From assembly GCF_039543825.1 (NCBI RefSeq), contig NZ_BAABKM010000005.1, positions 372,001-436,000 of the forward strand: a stretch of 64,000 nt of DNA, in the 5' to 3' direction. Position 1 is the first letter of the stretch, and each line of letters begins with the position of its first letter. Below are positions 51,072 to 59,884 of the stretch, in pieces. The notes under the pieces were generated by a model. It was not told the DNA's origin, did not search any database, and saw nothing but the letters and a program-made list of their open reading frames with translations. The stretch is from Nocardioides conyzicola (GTDB lineage: Bacteria; Actinomycetota; Actinomycetes; Propionibacteriales; Nocardioidaceae). Position numbers and translations under genes: made by a program.

Positions 51072-52412
51072 CTAGGCCTTCCGCAGCATCCCGGCCACGA
51101 GGAACGCGAGCTCGAGCGACTGCACCCGGTTGAGGCGCGGGTCGCAGACCGACTCGTAGCGGTTGGCGAGGTCGAGGTCGGTGAGCTCCTCGCCGCCGCC
51201 GACACACTCGGTGACGTCGTCGCCGGTGAGCTCGACGTGCAGGCCACCGGGCCAGGTGCCGAGCGAGCGGTGCACGTCGAAGAAGCCCTGGACCTCCTCG
51301 ATCACGTCGTCGAAGCGGCGCGTCTTGTAGCCCGAGCTCGCCTCGAACGTGTTGCCGTGCATCGGGTCGCAGATCCACGCGACCTGGACGCCCTCGGCGG
51401 TGACCTTCTCGATCAGCGGCGGCAGGCCGTCGCGGATCTTGCCGGCGCCGAAGCGGGTGATGAACGTCAGCCGGCCGGCCTCGTTCTCGGGGTTGAGCCG
51501 AGCGGCGAGCGCGAGGGCGTCGTCCGGGCTCGTCGACGGGCCGAGCTTCACGCCGATCGGGTTCTTGACGTGGCGGAGCAGCTCGACGTGCGCGCCGTCG
51601 AGCTGACGGGTGCGCTCGCCGATCCACAGGAAGTGCCCGGAGACGTCGTACGGCTGGTCGGTGCGGCTGTCGATGCGCGTCATCGCGTGCTCGTACTCGA
51701 GCACCAGCGCCTCGTGGCTCGAGTGGAAGTCGACCCGGTGGAACTCGTCGGGGTCGGCGCCGATCGCCTTCATGAACGTCAGGGCGCGCTCGATCTCGGA
51801 GGCCATCACCTCGTACTGCTGGCCGACCGCGGACTCACGGACGAAGTCGGTGTTCCAGGTGTGCACCTGGCGCAGGTCGGCGTACCCGCCGGTGACGAAG
51901 GCGCGGACCAGGTTGAGCGTGGCCGCGGACGAGTTGTAGACGTCGACCAGGCGCTGCGGGTCGGGGACGCGGGACTCGGGCGTGAAGTCGTAGCCGTTGA
52001 CGGCGTCGCCGCGGTACGCCGGCAGCGTGACGCCGTCGCGGGTCTCGAGGTCGGACGAGCGGGGCTTGGCGTACTGGCCGGCGATCCGGCCGACCTTGAC
52101 GACCGGCACCGACGCGGCGTACGTCAGCACGACGGCCATCTGCAGCAGCACGCGGAGCTTGTTGCGGACGTTGTCGGCGGTGACGCCCTCGAAGGTCTCG
52201 GCGCAGTCGCCGCCCTGGAGCAGGAAGGCCTCACCGCGGGCCACGGCCGCGATCTTGGTCTTGAGGTCGTCGCACTCCCCTGCGAACACCGGCGGCGGGA
52301 CCGACCGGAGCTTGGCGACGACGGCGTCCACCGCGGACCGGTCGGGGTAGGCCGGCTGCTGCGCCGGGTGGAGGGCGTGCAGTGCGGCGAGGTCGGGGAC
52401 GGTGCTGCTCAC
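51072..52412 (-). CDS. aroG: 3-deoxy-7-phosphoheptulonate synthase, type II (AroG)
   Basis: 446 residues, plant/mycobacterial class II. Motifs: LLQGGDCAETFEG, VVKVGRIAGQYAKPRSS, PAYRGDAVNGYDF, HFLWIGERTRQLDGAHVE and CDPMHGNT. It catalyses the committing step of the shikimate pathway and in mycobacteria complexes with chorismate mutase. The GTG at 52412 is 6 nt after TACGCT (52424-52419), so it is probably leaderless. It coexists with the type I AroF encoded upstream. Confidence 0.96.
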   Translation of the reverse strand: MSSTVPDLAALHALHPAQQPAYPDRSAVDAVVAKLRSVPPPVFAGECDDLKTKIAAVARGEAFLLQGGDCAETFEGVTADNVRNKLRVLLQMAVVLTYAASVPVVKVGRIAGQYAKPRSSDLETRDGVTLPAYRGDAVNGYDFTPESRVPDPQRLVDVYNSSAATLNLVRAFVTGGYADLRQVHTWNTDFVRESAVGQQYEVMASEIERALTFMKAIGADPDEFHRVDFHSSHEALVLEYEHAMTRIDSRTDQPYDVSGHFLWIGERTRQLDGAHVELLRHVKNPIGVKLGPSTSPDDALALAARLNPENEAGRLTFITRFGAGKIRDGLPPLIEKVTAEGVQVAWICDPMHGNTFEASSGYKTRRFDDVIEEVQGFFDVHRSLGTWPGGLHVELTGDDVTECVGGGEELTDLDLANRYESVCDPRLNRVQSLELAFLVAGMLRKA

Positions 52413-52418
52413 CCCGCA

Positions 52419-52532
52419 AGCGTACGGCGCGGGGCGTCCTCGACCGACTCGGCGGGTGGGCGCGAGACGCGGTGAACACCTCGTGAACAGCGCGCCGGGC
52501 GAGCCGGTGACCGGTCGACCTCGACCTACGAT
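52419..52532. promoter_or_regulatory. Divergent leaderless promoters between aroG and the secreted protein
   Basis: Minus strand TACGCT (52424-52419) is 6 nt before the aroG GTG. Plus strand TACGAT (52527-52532) is 6 nt before the GTG of the secreted-protein gene. The 126-bp gap shows nothing else. Confidence 0.55.
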
Positions 52533-52538
52533 CGCGCC

Positions 52539-53696
52539 GTGCGACAGATCTCGGTGGCCGCGACGGCGCTCCTGGTGCTCCTGACCCTCAGCGTCTCCCC
52601 GGCTCGGGCCGACTCGGTCGTCGTCGCCTCCGTCGACCTGCCGTCGTCCATGCACGCGGTCCAGGCCGCGTGCGACGACCAAGGGCGTCCGTCCGGCGCG
52701 CCGGAGCCTGCGACGGCTTGGCTCTCCGTCGAGATGCCGTCGGCCCCTCTCGGATCGAAGAGCCTGGTCATCCAGCCCGAGCCAGGAACCCTCGGCGGAC
52801 TGGAGATCCATCTCGCGTCGGCCGACCAGCTCGCGACCCTCGGGGTCGCGAGCTACGACACGCGGTTCCTGAGCGTGCAGCTCGGCTCGGGAGGTCCGCA
52901 CCACAGCATCATCGGGACCCACGACAGCACCACCGGCTGGTACGCCTTCCACGCCGACGGCGCCGGGGACGGACTCGGCGACGGACCGCTCGACGTCTAC
53001 CTGTGGTTCGGGGACTGCAGCGACTCCGGCCGATCGGTCCACGTCGATGCGCTGTCGTTCGGCGCAGCCGGCGACGTCACGACCTACGACTTCGAGTACC
53101 CCTCAGTCCATGCCGGGAGCCCGGGGAACTGGTGGGCCACCGGTGTCGCGTGGCGTGGCGTGAACTGCACCCTGAACGACAGCACCTCGCACGGCCTGCC
53201 GCTGACGATCGAGGGCGAGCGCCTCGTCGTCGAGGCGAGACCGCACGGTTCAGGAGCCTTCAGACGAATCGGGGCCGGGGCCACAGACCAGTACGGGCAG
53301 GTGGCGGTGCGGGACCGCCCGACGCGCAACACCGACTACCGGTGCCGCTACGCCGGCAACCCGGCCCGCGGCTTCCCCGCGAGCGTCAGTGACCCGACGG
53401 CGCTCGCCGTGGCGACCTACCTGACCATCCACGCCCACCGGACGAACCACGGGCGGCGCGTCCTCGTGACCGGCACCGCCACGCCGCGGCACCCCGGGAC
53501 GCCGGTCGCCCTCCATCTCCGGCGCATCACGTGGGACATCGGACGCAGTCGGACCATCGACCGCGGCCGGCTCTCGAGGCACGGCGACTACCGGCTGACC
53601 GCACCTCTGCGGCCGGGCACGTGGGAGCTGTTCGTCTCCGTCGCGAAGGCTCCGGGCAACGCCGCCGGCCCGTCCGTGTCCCGCTACGTGAAGTAG
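52539..53696 (+). CDS. Secreted hypothetical protein with Sec signal peptide
   Basis: 385 residues. A Sec signal peptide (VAATALLVLLTLSVSPARADS) is cleaved after ARA, about residue 24. The mature part is rich in Gly, Asp and beta-forming residues; two Cys pairs may form disulfides. The last 100 residues (LTIHAHRTNHGRRVLVTGTATPRHPGTPVALHLRR) look like an Ig-like surface domain. No known enzyme motif. Leaderless. It converges with the permease gene. Confidence 0.7.
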   Translation: MRQISVAATALLVLLTLSVSPARADSVVVASVDLPSSMHAVQAACDDQGRPSGAPEPATAWLSVEMPSAPLGSKSLVIQPEPGTLGGLEIHLASADQLATLGVASYDTRFLSVQLGSGGPHHSIIGTHDSTTGWYAFHADGAGDGLGDGPLDVYLWFGDCSDSGRSVHVDALSFGAAGDVTTYDFEYPSVHAGSPGNWWATGVAWRGVNCTLNDSTSHGLPLTIEGERLVVEARPHGSGAFRRIGAGATDQYGQVAVRDRPTRNTDYRCRYAGNPARGFPASVSDPTALAVATYLTIHAHRTNHGRRVLVTGTATPRHPGTPVALHLRRITWDIGRSRTIDRGRLSRHGDYRLTAPLRPGTWELFVSVAKAPGNAAGPSVSRYVK

Positions 53697-53697
53697 C

Positions 53698-55152
53698 TCA
53701 GTCCTCGAGGTGCTCGATGTCGCGGAAGCCGGTCTTCTGCGCCCGGATGCCGCGGTTGGTCAGCCAGGTGCACGCCCACAGCAGGATGCCGAGGCCCAGC
53801 AGCCCGCCCGCGACCTGGTACTGGATCCAGTCGTCGCGGTCGCGCGCCCAGGGGCCGGCCAGGAAGAGGCAGGCCGCCGCACCGACGAACGGGGTCCAGC
53901 TCGGTGCGGAGAAGCCGCCCTTGGCGGCGGGGTCGCGGCGCAGCACCACGCACGCGATGTTGACGACGGAGAACACGCAGAGCAGCAGCAGCGCGGTGGT
54001 CCCGGACAGCGCGCTGATCACCGAGGTGTCGGCGAAGAAGGTCACCACGACGATCAGGCCGAGCGCGAGGACGGTCGAGAACGCGATCCCGGCGTACGGC
54101 GTGCGCCGGCCCGGCAGCACCTTGCCCAGCGTCCGCGGCAGCACGTCCTGGTGGGCCAGGCCGTAGAGCAGGCGGCTGGCCATCAGCATGTTGAGCAGCG
54201 CGGTGTTGGCGACCGCGATGACGGTGAGGAAGGGGAACACCTTGCCGATCGGCAGGCCCGGTGCGCCGATCTCGACGACCGACAGCAGCACCTTGCCCTC
54301 GTCGGCGACCACCGACTCGATCTGGCCCTCGGGGATCACGGCGATCACCGAGATCGCGACGAGCACGTAGAAGATCACCGCGATGCCGAGACCGGTGAGC
54401 ATCACCTTCGGGAAGATCTTCACCGGGTCCTGCGTCTCCTCGACCATGTTGACCGAGTCCTCGAAGCCGACCATCGCGAAGAACGCGATCGCGGTCGCGA
54501 CGGTGACGGCGAGGAAGAGCCCGCGGTCCGAGCCCGAGTCGAAGACGACGATGCGGCCCATGTCGGCGTCGCCCTTGGCCATCACGTAGAAGCCGATGCC
54601 GATCACGATGACCAGGGCGGACATCTCGATGAGGGTGAGCACGACGTTGAACTTCACGCTCTCGCCCACCCCGCGCAGGTTGATCCCCGCGAGCAGCACC
54701 ATGAACGCCATCGCCACGACGGTGATCGCGGTGTTGCCCTGCGAGACGTGCCACCCCAGCCCGTCGAGACCGGTGAGCAGGTTGGTCGCCAGCAGGTTGG
54801 ACGACGTCGAGGCGCTGGTGATGCCGGAGCAGACCACCGCGAACGCGACCAGGAACGTGACGAAGTGGATGCCGAACGCCTTGTGCGTGTAGAGCGCGGC
54901 ACCCGCGGCCTGCGGGTACTTCGTCACCAGCTCCAGGTAGGAGAACGCCGTGAGCGTCGCGACCGCGAAGGCGACCAGGAACGGCACCCACACGACCCCG
55001 CCGACCTCGAGCGCCATCTCGCCGGTGACGGCGTAGATGCCGGCGCCGAGGACGTCACCGACGATGAAGAGCAGCAGCAGCTTGGGGCCGAGGACCCGCT
55101 TGAGGTCGGGGGTCGGACCATTGACGTCGGGATCGGCGGTCTGGGTCGTCAT
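53698..55152 (-). CDS. APC-family amino acid permease
   Basis: 484 residues with about twelve TM helices. The start has LLFIVGDVLGAGIYAVTGEMA, the unwound TM1 substrate motif, and FAMVGFEDSVNMVEE in the middle is typical of cationic amino-acid and glutamate-type APC transporters. Both ends are free: a 55-bp gap upstream and a 1-bp convergent gap. The transported amino acid cannot be named. Confidence 0.9.
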   Translation of the reverse strand: MTTQTADPDVNGPTPDLKRVLGPKLLLLFIVGDVLGAGIYAVTGEMALEVGGVVWVPFLVAFAVATLTAFSYLELVTKYPQAAGAALYTHKAFGIHFVTFLVAFAVVCSGITSASTSSNLLATNLLTGLDGLGWHVSQGNTAITVVAMAFMVLLAGINLRGVGESVKFNVVLTLIEMSALVIVIGIGFYVMAKGDADMGRIVVFDSGSDRGLFLAVTVATAIAFFAMVGFEDSVNMVEETQDPVKIFPKVMLTGLGIAVIFYVLVAISVIAVIPEGQIESVVADEGKVLLSVVEIGAPGLPIGKVFPFLTVIAVANTALLNMLMASRLLYGLAHQDVLPRTLGKVLPGRRTPYAGIAFSTVLALGLIVVVTFFADTSVISALSGTTALLLLCVFSVVNIACVVLRRDPAAKGGFSAPSWTPFVGAAACLFLAGPWARDRDDWIQYQVAGGLLGLGILLWACTWLTNRGIRAQKTGFRDIEHLED

Positions 55153-55176
55153 GGCGCCAGCCTGCCCCCACCCGGA

Positions 55177-55194
55177 CCCCTCTAACCAGAGGGG
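55177..55194 (-). terminator. Short hairpin after the sigma-partner gene
   Basis: CCCCTCT (55177-55183) and AGAGGGG (55188-55194) around AACC, 14 bp past the stop of the upstream operon and 25 bp before the permease ATG. It may terminate the sigma operon or overlap the permease promoter. Confidence 0.4.
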
Positions 55195-55207
55195 CGGACG
55201 TCGAGCG

Positions 55208-56116
55208 TCAGCGGACCTCGCACCGCGGACGGTCGTCGCACGCCTCGACGTGGTGGTCCTCGAGGACGTCGCCCGCTTCGTCGTACGCGATCACGCGGGC
55301 GACCGTGCCGGGCACCCGTCCCCACAGCAGCGTCTGGTGCGCCACGACCGTGCCCGCCTCGACGTGGCCGGCGACGGTCTCGCCGGTCGTGCTGACCAGC
55401 TCGACAGAGGCGACGTCGGTGCCGTGGAGCCCGGCCACCACGAGCTGGCCGGCCGCGCCGGTCGAGTAGTCGTCGAAGGTGAAGACGCCCATCCCTGCGC
55501 CGGGATCGGTGAAGTCCGCGAAGGCCATGGCGCCCTCGTAGTAGCGCGTGCCGCGCTCGTCGGACAGCACGGCCGGCGAGCAGACCGGGAAGTTGCGGCG
55601 CTCGGCCACGCACGCGAGCTCGGCGTCACCGGACTCGACGACGACGCCGGAGGTGGCTCCAGCGTTGAGCCACGCGGGAAAGGCCGAGGGCGGGTAATCG
55701 CCGACCTCGGCGTACGTCGCGGTGCCGAGCGGGACCGCGGCGACGATGCGGTCCCGGTGCCCGACCCGGGAGCCGAGCGGCCGCGGCGCGTCCGGAGCGG
55801 GGATCACGACCTGCCAGTCCGACACCTGCACGGCGCCGGGGATCTCGGTCAGGGCGCGCTCAGCGACCGGTGAGAGCTGGTGCGGGTGGCCGGCCGGCGG
55901 CGGGTCGACGGCACCGATGCCCGGCCCGAAGGACCCGCTCAGCACCAGGCCGAGGGCGACGGCGGACGCGAGCACGCCGCCGCCGGCGACCAGCGCCGAC
56001 CGGTGACGACGCCGCCTTCCGGCGGCCCGGATGGCGCTCAGGTCGGGTCCACCCGGCCCGACGTGGTCGTCGCCGTGCAGCTCGTGCTCGAGCTGGTCGA
56101 TCGTGCGTGTGCTCAT
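55208..56116 (-). CDS. Single-TM protein coupled to the ECF sigma factor (possible anti-sigma or target)
   Basis: 302 residues. A charged N-terminus with IDQLEHELHGDDHVGPG precedes one TM helix (about 40-62) and an exported region of 240 residues with four Cys, ending ACDDRPRCEVR. Its ATG overlaps the sigma gene stop, the usual layout of an ECF factor and its membrane partner. The anti-sigma zinc motif HxxxCxxC is absent, so partner status is inference. Confidence 0.65.
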   Translation of the reverse strand: MSTRTIDQLEHELHGDDHVGPGGPDLSAIRAAGRRRRHRSALVAGGGVLASAVALGLVLSGSFGPGIGAVDPPPAGHPHQLSPVAERALTEIPGAVQVSDWQVVIPAPDAPRPLGSRVGHRDRIVAAVPLGTATYAEVGDYPPSAFPAWLNAGATSGVVVESGDAELACVAERRNFPVCSPAVLSDERGTRYYEGAMAFADFTDPGAGMGVFTFDDYSTGAAGQLVVAGLHGTDVASVELVSTTGETVAGHVEAGTVVAHQTLLWGRVPGTVARVIAYDEAGDVLEDHHVEACDDRPRCEVR

Positions 56117-56640
56117 CGGAGGCCCTCCTGGACGAACGTGGCGGCGTCGGCGGTGACGCGCAGCTTGCGGAGCCCCCGCGACAGGGCGCTCTTGACGGTG
56201 CCCGGCGCGATCCGCAGCTCGCGGGCGACCTCGGCCTCGGACAGGTCGAAGTAGTGGCGCAGCACGACGACCCGGCGCTCGCGCTCGGTCAGCCCCGCCA
56301 GCAGACGCACGATCTCGTCGCGCTCGTCGGCGATCTCCGGTCCGGCGGTGCCGGTCGGCCACCCGTCGATCAGCCCGTCGGCCCCCGGGCCGCCGAACTC
56401 GGAGAGCCGTCGGCGCCGCAGCCGGTCGATGTTGGCGTTGACCAGGACCTTGCGGGCGTAGGCGAGCGCGTCGGACCGGCGGACCCGCCGCCAGCTCGCG
56501 TAGGTGCGGGCCAGCGCCGTCTGGGCGAGGTCCTCGGCGAGGTGGTGGTCACCGGTGAGGAGGTACGCCGAGCGGCGCAGCCGCGGCCATGCAGCTGCGG
56601 CGAACTCGTCGAAGTCCTCGTCGTGTGTCGTCACACCCAC
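56113..56640 (-). CDS. SigE-family ECF RNA polymerase sigma factor
   Basis: 175 residues. Sigma region 2 begins FDEFAAAAWPRLRRSAYLLTGDHHLAEDLAQTALAR (with its LTGDHHLAEDLAQTA core) and region 4 is LTERERRVVVLRHYFDLSEAEVARELRIAPGTVKSALSRGL. It directs RNA polymerase to a small stress regulon. GTG 56640 is taken; a second GTG follows two codons later. It overlaps the membrane partner gene. Confidence 0.92.
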   Translation of the reverse strand: MGVTTHDEDFDEFAAAAWPRLRRSAYLLTGDHHLAEDLAQTALARTYASWRRVRRSDALAYARKVLVNANIDRLRRRRLSEFGGPGADGLIDGWPTGTAGPEIADERDEIVRLLAGLTERERRVVVLRHYFDLSEAEVARELRIAPGTVKSALSRGLRKLRVTADAATFVQEGLR

Positions 56641-56676
56641 CCTTACGCAGGGAGTCGGGAGTCGGTTCCGTCGCGA

Positions 56677-57705
56677 CTACCCGAAGAAGACCTGCGCCTC
56701 GGCGTACTCCGCCTCGCTGACCAGCTTGAGCTGAGCGGTGCCCTCGGCGAGCGGCACCCGGGCGATGGTGGTGCCGCGCAGCGCCATCATCGTCCCGAAG
56801 TCGCCCTCGGCGACCGCGTCGATCGCCTGCAGCCCGAAGCGGGTCGCGAGCCAGCGGTCGAACGCGGTCGGCGTGCCGCCGCGCTGGACGTGGCCGAGCA
56901 CGACGGCCCGGGCCTCCTTGCCGGTGCGCTTCTCGATCTCGGCGGCGATCCGGTCGCCGATGCCGCCGAGGCGGACGTGGCCGAAGTCGTCGACGTCGCC
57001 GGACACCAGCGTCATGTCGCCGCCCTCGCGCGGGACCGCGCCCTCGGAGACGACCATGATCGGGGCGTAGCGCGACTCGAACCGGCTCTCGATCAGGCGG
57101 CAGACCTCCTCGATGTCGAAGGGCTGCTCGGGGATCAGCACGATGTTGGCGCCGCCGGCGATGCCGGAGTGCAGCGCGATCCAGCCGGCGTGCCGGCCCA
57201 TCACCTCGACGACGAGGACCCGGTGGTGGGACTCGGCGGTGGTGTGCAGCCGGTCGATCGCCTCGGTCGCGATGTTGACGGCCGTGTCGAAGCCGAACGT
57301 GAAGTCGGTGCCGGACAGGTCGTTGTCGATGGTCTTCGGGACGCCCACGACGTCGACCCCGAGCTCGGCGAGCCTGGTGGCGACCCCGAGGGTGTCCTCG
57401 CCCCCGATCGCGACCAGGGCGTCGACGCCGTCGCGGGCGAGGTTCTCCTTGATCCGCTCCACGCCGTTCTCGAGCTTGAACGGGTTGGTCCGCGAGGAGC
57501 CGAGGATGGTGCCGCCACGCGGCAGGATGCCGCGGCACTGCTCGATGCCGAGCTCCATCGTCACGCCCTCGAGCGGGCCGCGCCAGCCGTCGCGGTAGCC
57601 GACGAACTCGAAGCCGTGGCTCTTGACTCCCTTGCGCACCACCGCCCTGATGACGGCGTTCAGTCCGGGGCAGTCCCCGCCTCCAGTGAGCACTCCGACG
57701 CGCAT
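56677..57705 (-). CDS. 6-phosphofructokinase, PPi-type signature
   Basis: 342 residues. VLTGGGDCPGLNAVIR opens the protein; GGEDTLG at 101-107 and VPKTIDND at 122-129 give Asp104 and Lys124, the pair that marks pyrophosphate-dependent enzymes (ATP enzymes have Gly at both). MGRHAGWIA and PEQPF follow. It phosphorylates fructose-6-phosphate. CAGACT 7 nt before the ATG suggests a leaderless mRNA. Donor should be tested. It lies 34 bp after a second phosphofructokinase gene in the same direction. Confidence 0.9.
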   Translation of the reverse strand: MRVGVLTGGGDCPGLNAVIRAVVRKGVKSHGFEFVGYRDGWRGPLEGVTMELGIEQCRGILPRGGTILGSSRTNPFKLENGVERIKENLARDGVDALVAIGGEDTLGVATRLAELGVDVVGVPKTIDNDLSGTDFTFGFDTAVNIATEAIDRLHTTAESHHRVLVVEVMGRHAGWIALHSGIAGGANIVLIPEQPFDIEEVCRLIESRFESRYAPIMVVSEGAVPREGGDMTLVSGDVDDFGHVRLGGIGDRIAAEIEKRTGKEARAVVLGHVQRGGTPTAFDRWLATRFGLQAIDAVAEGDFGTMMALRGTTIARVPLAEGTAQLKLVSEAEYAEAQVFFG

Positions 57706-57739
57706 GACGGCCAGTCTGGTCCGTCAGCGTCGTCCCCTG

Positions 57740-58945
57740 CTAGTGCTGCGGCTGACCGATCTCGTGCAGCAGCTCGCGGAACCACGGGACGGACGGGTCG
57801 AACGCCTTGCCGCCCTTGATCCGGGAGAACTCGCAGACCCGGAGCACGTCACCGGCCTCCTCGTCGTGACCGACGACCCCGCTCTCGCCGCGCAGCGCAG
57901 CGTCGGCAGCGAGGTCGGCGCACGCCCGGATCAGGGCCAGGTCCTCGGCGTTGGCCGGTGCGGACCGGGAGAAGTAGCCGCTCTTCTGCACCATGGTCTT
58001 CTCGGCGCCCACCATGCCGGCGAACTGCTTGGCGAACCACGAGCCCGGGTTGACGGTGTCGAGCTTGACGTGCCCGAAGGCGTCGCGCTTGGGCTCCTCG
58101 CCACGGGCGAGCATCTCCTCGACGATCGTCGAGACGCCGGCGCCCTCGGAGAGGAAGACGTTGACGCAGCCGGTCTCGTCCATGACCGCCTTGAGGCGCT
58201 CGGCCTCCGCGGCGACGTCGAAGTCGGCCTCGGGGACGTAGACGCCATGGATCTCCCAGCTGCGCCGGGTGTTGTCGCCGAAGCCGGAGAACTCCTGGGC
58301 GTCGAGCCACTCGCGGTACTTCGCGGCGGTCGCGGCCGTCAGCCAGCCGCAGTGCCGACCCATCACCTCGTGGACGATCAGCATCCGCGGGTTGGACGAG
58401 TGCTCGGCGATGACGTTGCGGGCGAAGAGCGCCCCCTGCTCGGCGGCCGTCCACGCCCCCAGCGACTGCCGGATCGGCACGACGTCGTTGTCGATCGTCT
58501 TGGGCAGGCCGACGACGGTCAGCTCGTACCCGTTCTCGTGCAGGTACGCCGCGAGGTCGGCCGCGGTCGTGTTCGTGTCGTCGCCGCCGATCGTGTGCAG
58601 CACGTCGACGCCGTCCGTGGTGAGCCGCTCGGCGGCGACGTGGAGGGGGTCCTGCCCCTCCGCCACGAGCCCGCGCTTGACGCAGTCCTTCACGTTGGTG
58701 AGCTTGACCCGGCTGTTGCCGATCGGGCTGCCGCCGAACGCGTGGAGGAGGTGCGCCCGCTCGCGGTCCTCCGGGGTCACCGTGACGTGCTCGCCGCCGA
58801 GGAGACCGGCGTACCCGTTGAGGTAGGCGATGATCTCGATCTCCGGGTCGAGCAGCGTATAGCGCTCGATGAGGGCGCCGACCGCCGAGGAGAGGCAGGG
58901 GGCGAGGCCGCCTGCGGTGAGGAGGGCGACGCGGCGGACGGTCAT
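57740..58945 (-). CDS. Pyrophosphate--fructose-6-phosphate 1-phosphotransferase
   Basis: 401 residues, longer than the neighbour. LLTAGGLAPCLSSAVGAL replaces the usual GGDCPG loop; TIGGDDTNTTAADLAAYL and GLPKTIDNDVVPI carry the PPi-type Asp and Lys; VMGRHCGWLT and SEGAG follow. It reversibly phosphorylates fructose-6-phosphate with PPi. ATG 58945 is preferred over one at 58984 because similarity begins at RRVALLTAGG and GGAAG is upstream. It is divergent from the DUF1028 gene. Confidence 0.9.
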   Translation of the reverse strand: MTVRRVALLTAGGLAPCLSSAVGALIERYTLLDPEIEIIAYLNGYAGLLGGEHVTVTPEDRERAHLLHAFGGSPIGNSRVKLTNVKDCVKRGLVAEGQDPLHVAAERLTTDGVDVLHTIGGDDTNTTAADLAAYLHENGYELTVVGLPKTIDNDVVPIRQSLGAWTAAEQGALFARNVIAEHSSNPRMLIVHEVMGRHCGWLTAATAAKYREWLDAQEFSGFGDNTRRSWEIHGVYVPEADFDVAAEAERLKAVMDETGCVNVFLSEGAGVSTIVEEMLARGEEPKRDAFGHVKLDTVNPGSWFAKQFAGMVGAEKTMVQKSGYFSRSAPANAEDLALIRACADLAADAALRGESGVVGHDEEAGDVLRVCEFSRIKGGKAFDPSVPWFRELLHEIGQPQH

Positions 58946-59029
58946 GTGTCGGTGCTTCTTCCTGGTTCGAGCGTGATCGGGCATCCCTTTGGCCCTTCAA
59001 AGACTAAAGGCTCTCCGGGTGGTTGTCGC

Positions 59030-59035
59030 TAATGT
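59030..59035 (+). promoter_or_regulatory. Leaderless promoter -10 of the DUF1028-glpK operon (TAATGT)
   Basis: TAATGT is followed by 6 nt and the ATG at 59042; no ribosome site. On the other strand TAGTCT near 59003 with GCGACA 17 bp upstream may serve the phosphofructokinase genes. Confidence 0.55.
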
Positions 59036-59041
59036 CGCGCC

Positions 59042-59884
59042 ATGACGTTCTCGATCGTGGCCCGCTCCGCGGATGGTGAGTCCTGGGGCGTCGCCGTCGC
59101 CTCCAAGTTCCTGGCCGTGGGGTCCGCCGTACCCGCCGCCGTCGCCGGGGTCGGCGCCATCGCGACCCAGGCCAGCGCCAACGTGGCCTACAAGGGCCTG
59201 GCCCTCTCCCACCTCGACGACGGCGCCACCGCGGCGGTGGCGCTGCAGCGGCTGCTCGAGGAGGACGAGGGGCGTGACCACCGCCAGGTCGGCATCGTCG
59301 ACGTCGACGGCAACGCGGCCAGCCACACCGGGGAGGCCTGCCTGGACTGGGCGGGCAGCGTCATCGGGGACGGCTACGCCATCCAGGGCAACATCCTCAC
59401 CGGGTCCGAGGTCGTCGAGGCGATGGAGGCGGCGTGGCTGGACTCCTCGCCCGAGGCGCCTCTCGCGCACCGGCTGCTCGAGGCGCTCACGGCCGGCGAC
59501 GCCGCGGGGGGCGACTCCCGCGGGCGTCAGGCCGCCGCGCTGCTGGTGGTGAAGGACGAGGCGGGGTACGACGGGCTCGACGACATCGCGGTCGACCTGC
59601 GGGTCGACGACCACCCCGACCCGGTCACCGAGCTCGCCCGGCTCCTGGCGCTCAGCGACCTCTACCTGACCGCCTCGACGGAGGAGGAGAAGGTGCCGGT
59701 CACCGCCGAGCTGCTCGAGGAGCTCGAGGGCCTCGCCCGGGCCGGAGGCCACCGCGACTTCGCCGCGTGGGTCGGCACCGAGAACTACGAGATGCGCGTC
59801 GCCGCCGACAGCTCCTGGATCGACGTGCGCATCCTCGAGATCATCCGCGACACCGAGGCAGACATAACCGAGGCAGACATATGA
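59042..59884 (+). CDS. DUF1028 Ntn-hydrolase-like protein
   Basis: 280 residues. MTFSIVARSADGESWGVAVASKFLAVGSAVPAAVAGVGAIATQA is distinctive of DUF1028 by its DGESWGVAVASKF and GVGAIATQA parts. The N-terminal nucleophile-like fold has unknown substrate, often linked to amide or peptidoglycan turnover by context. The last codons are a 15-bp tandem duplication (TEADI repeated). Its stop overlaps the glpK ATG. Confidence 0.85.
   Translation: MTFSIVARSADGESWGVAVASKFLAVGSAVPAAVAGVGAIATQASANVAYKGLALSHLDDGATAAVALQRLLEEDEGRDHRQVGIVDVDGNAASHTGEACLDWAGSVIGDGYAIQGNILTGSEVVEAMEAAWLDSSPEAPLAHRLLEALTAGDAAGGDSRGRQAAALLVVKDEAGYDGLDDIAVDLRVDDHPDPVTELARLLALSDLYLTASTEEEKVPVTAELLEELEGLARAGGHRDFAAWVGTENYEMRVAADSSWIDVRILEIIRDTEADITEADI
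59852..59881 (+). repeat. 15-bp perfect tandem duplication at the DUF1028/glpK junction
   Basis: ACCGAGGCAGACATA occurs twice in a row. Each copy contains GAGGCAG, the likely glpK ribosome site, so the duplication leaves the coupling intact. Confidence 0.85.

Noticed and set aside
49698..52475. 925-codon plus-strand frame opposite threonine aldolase and aroG
   Set aside because: Shadow; no ribosome site or motifs and it reads through palindromes.
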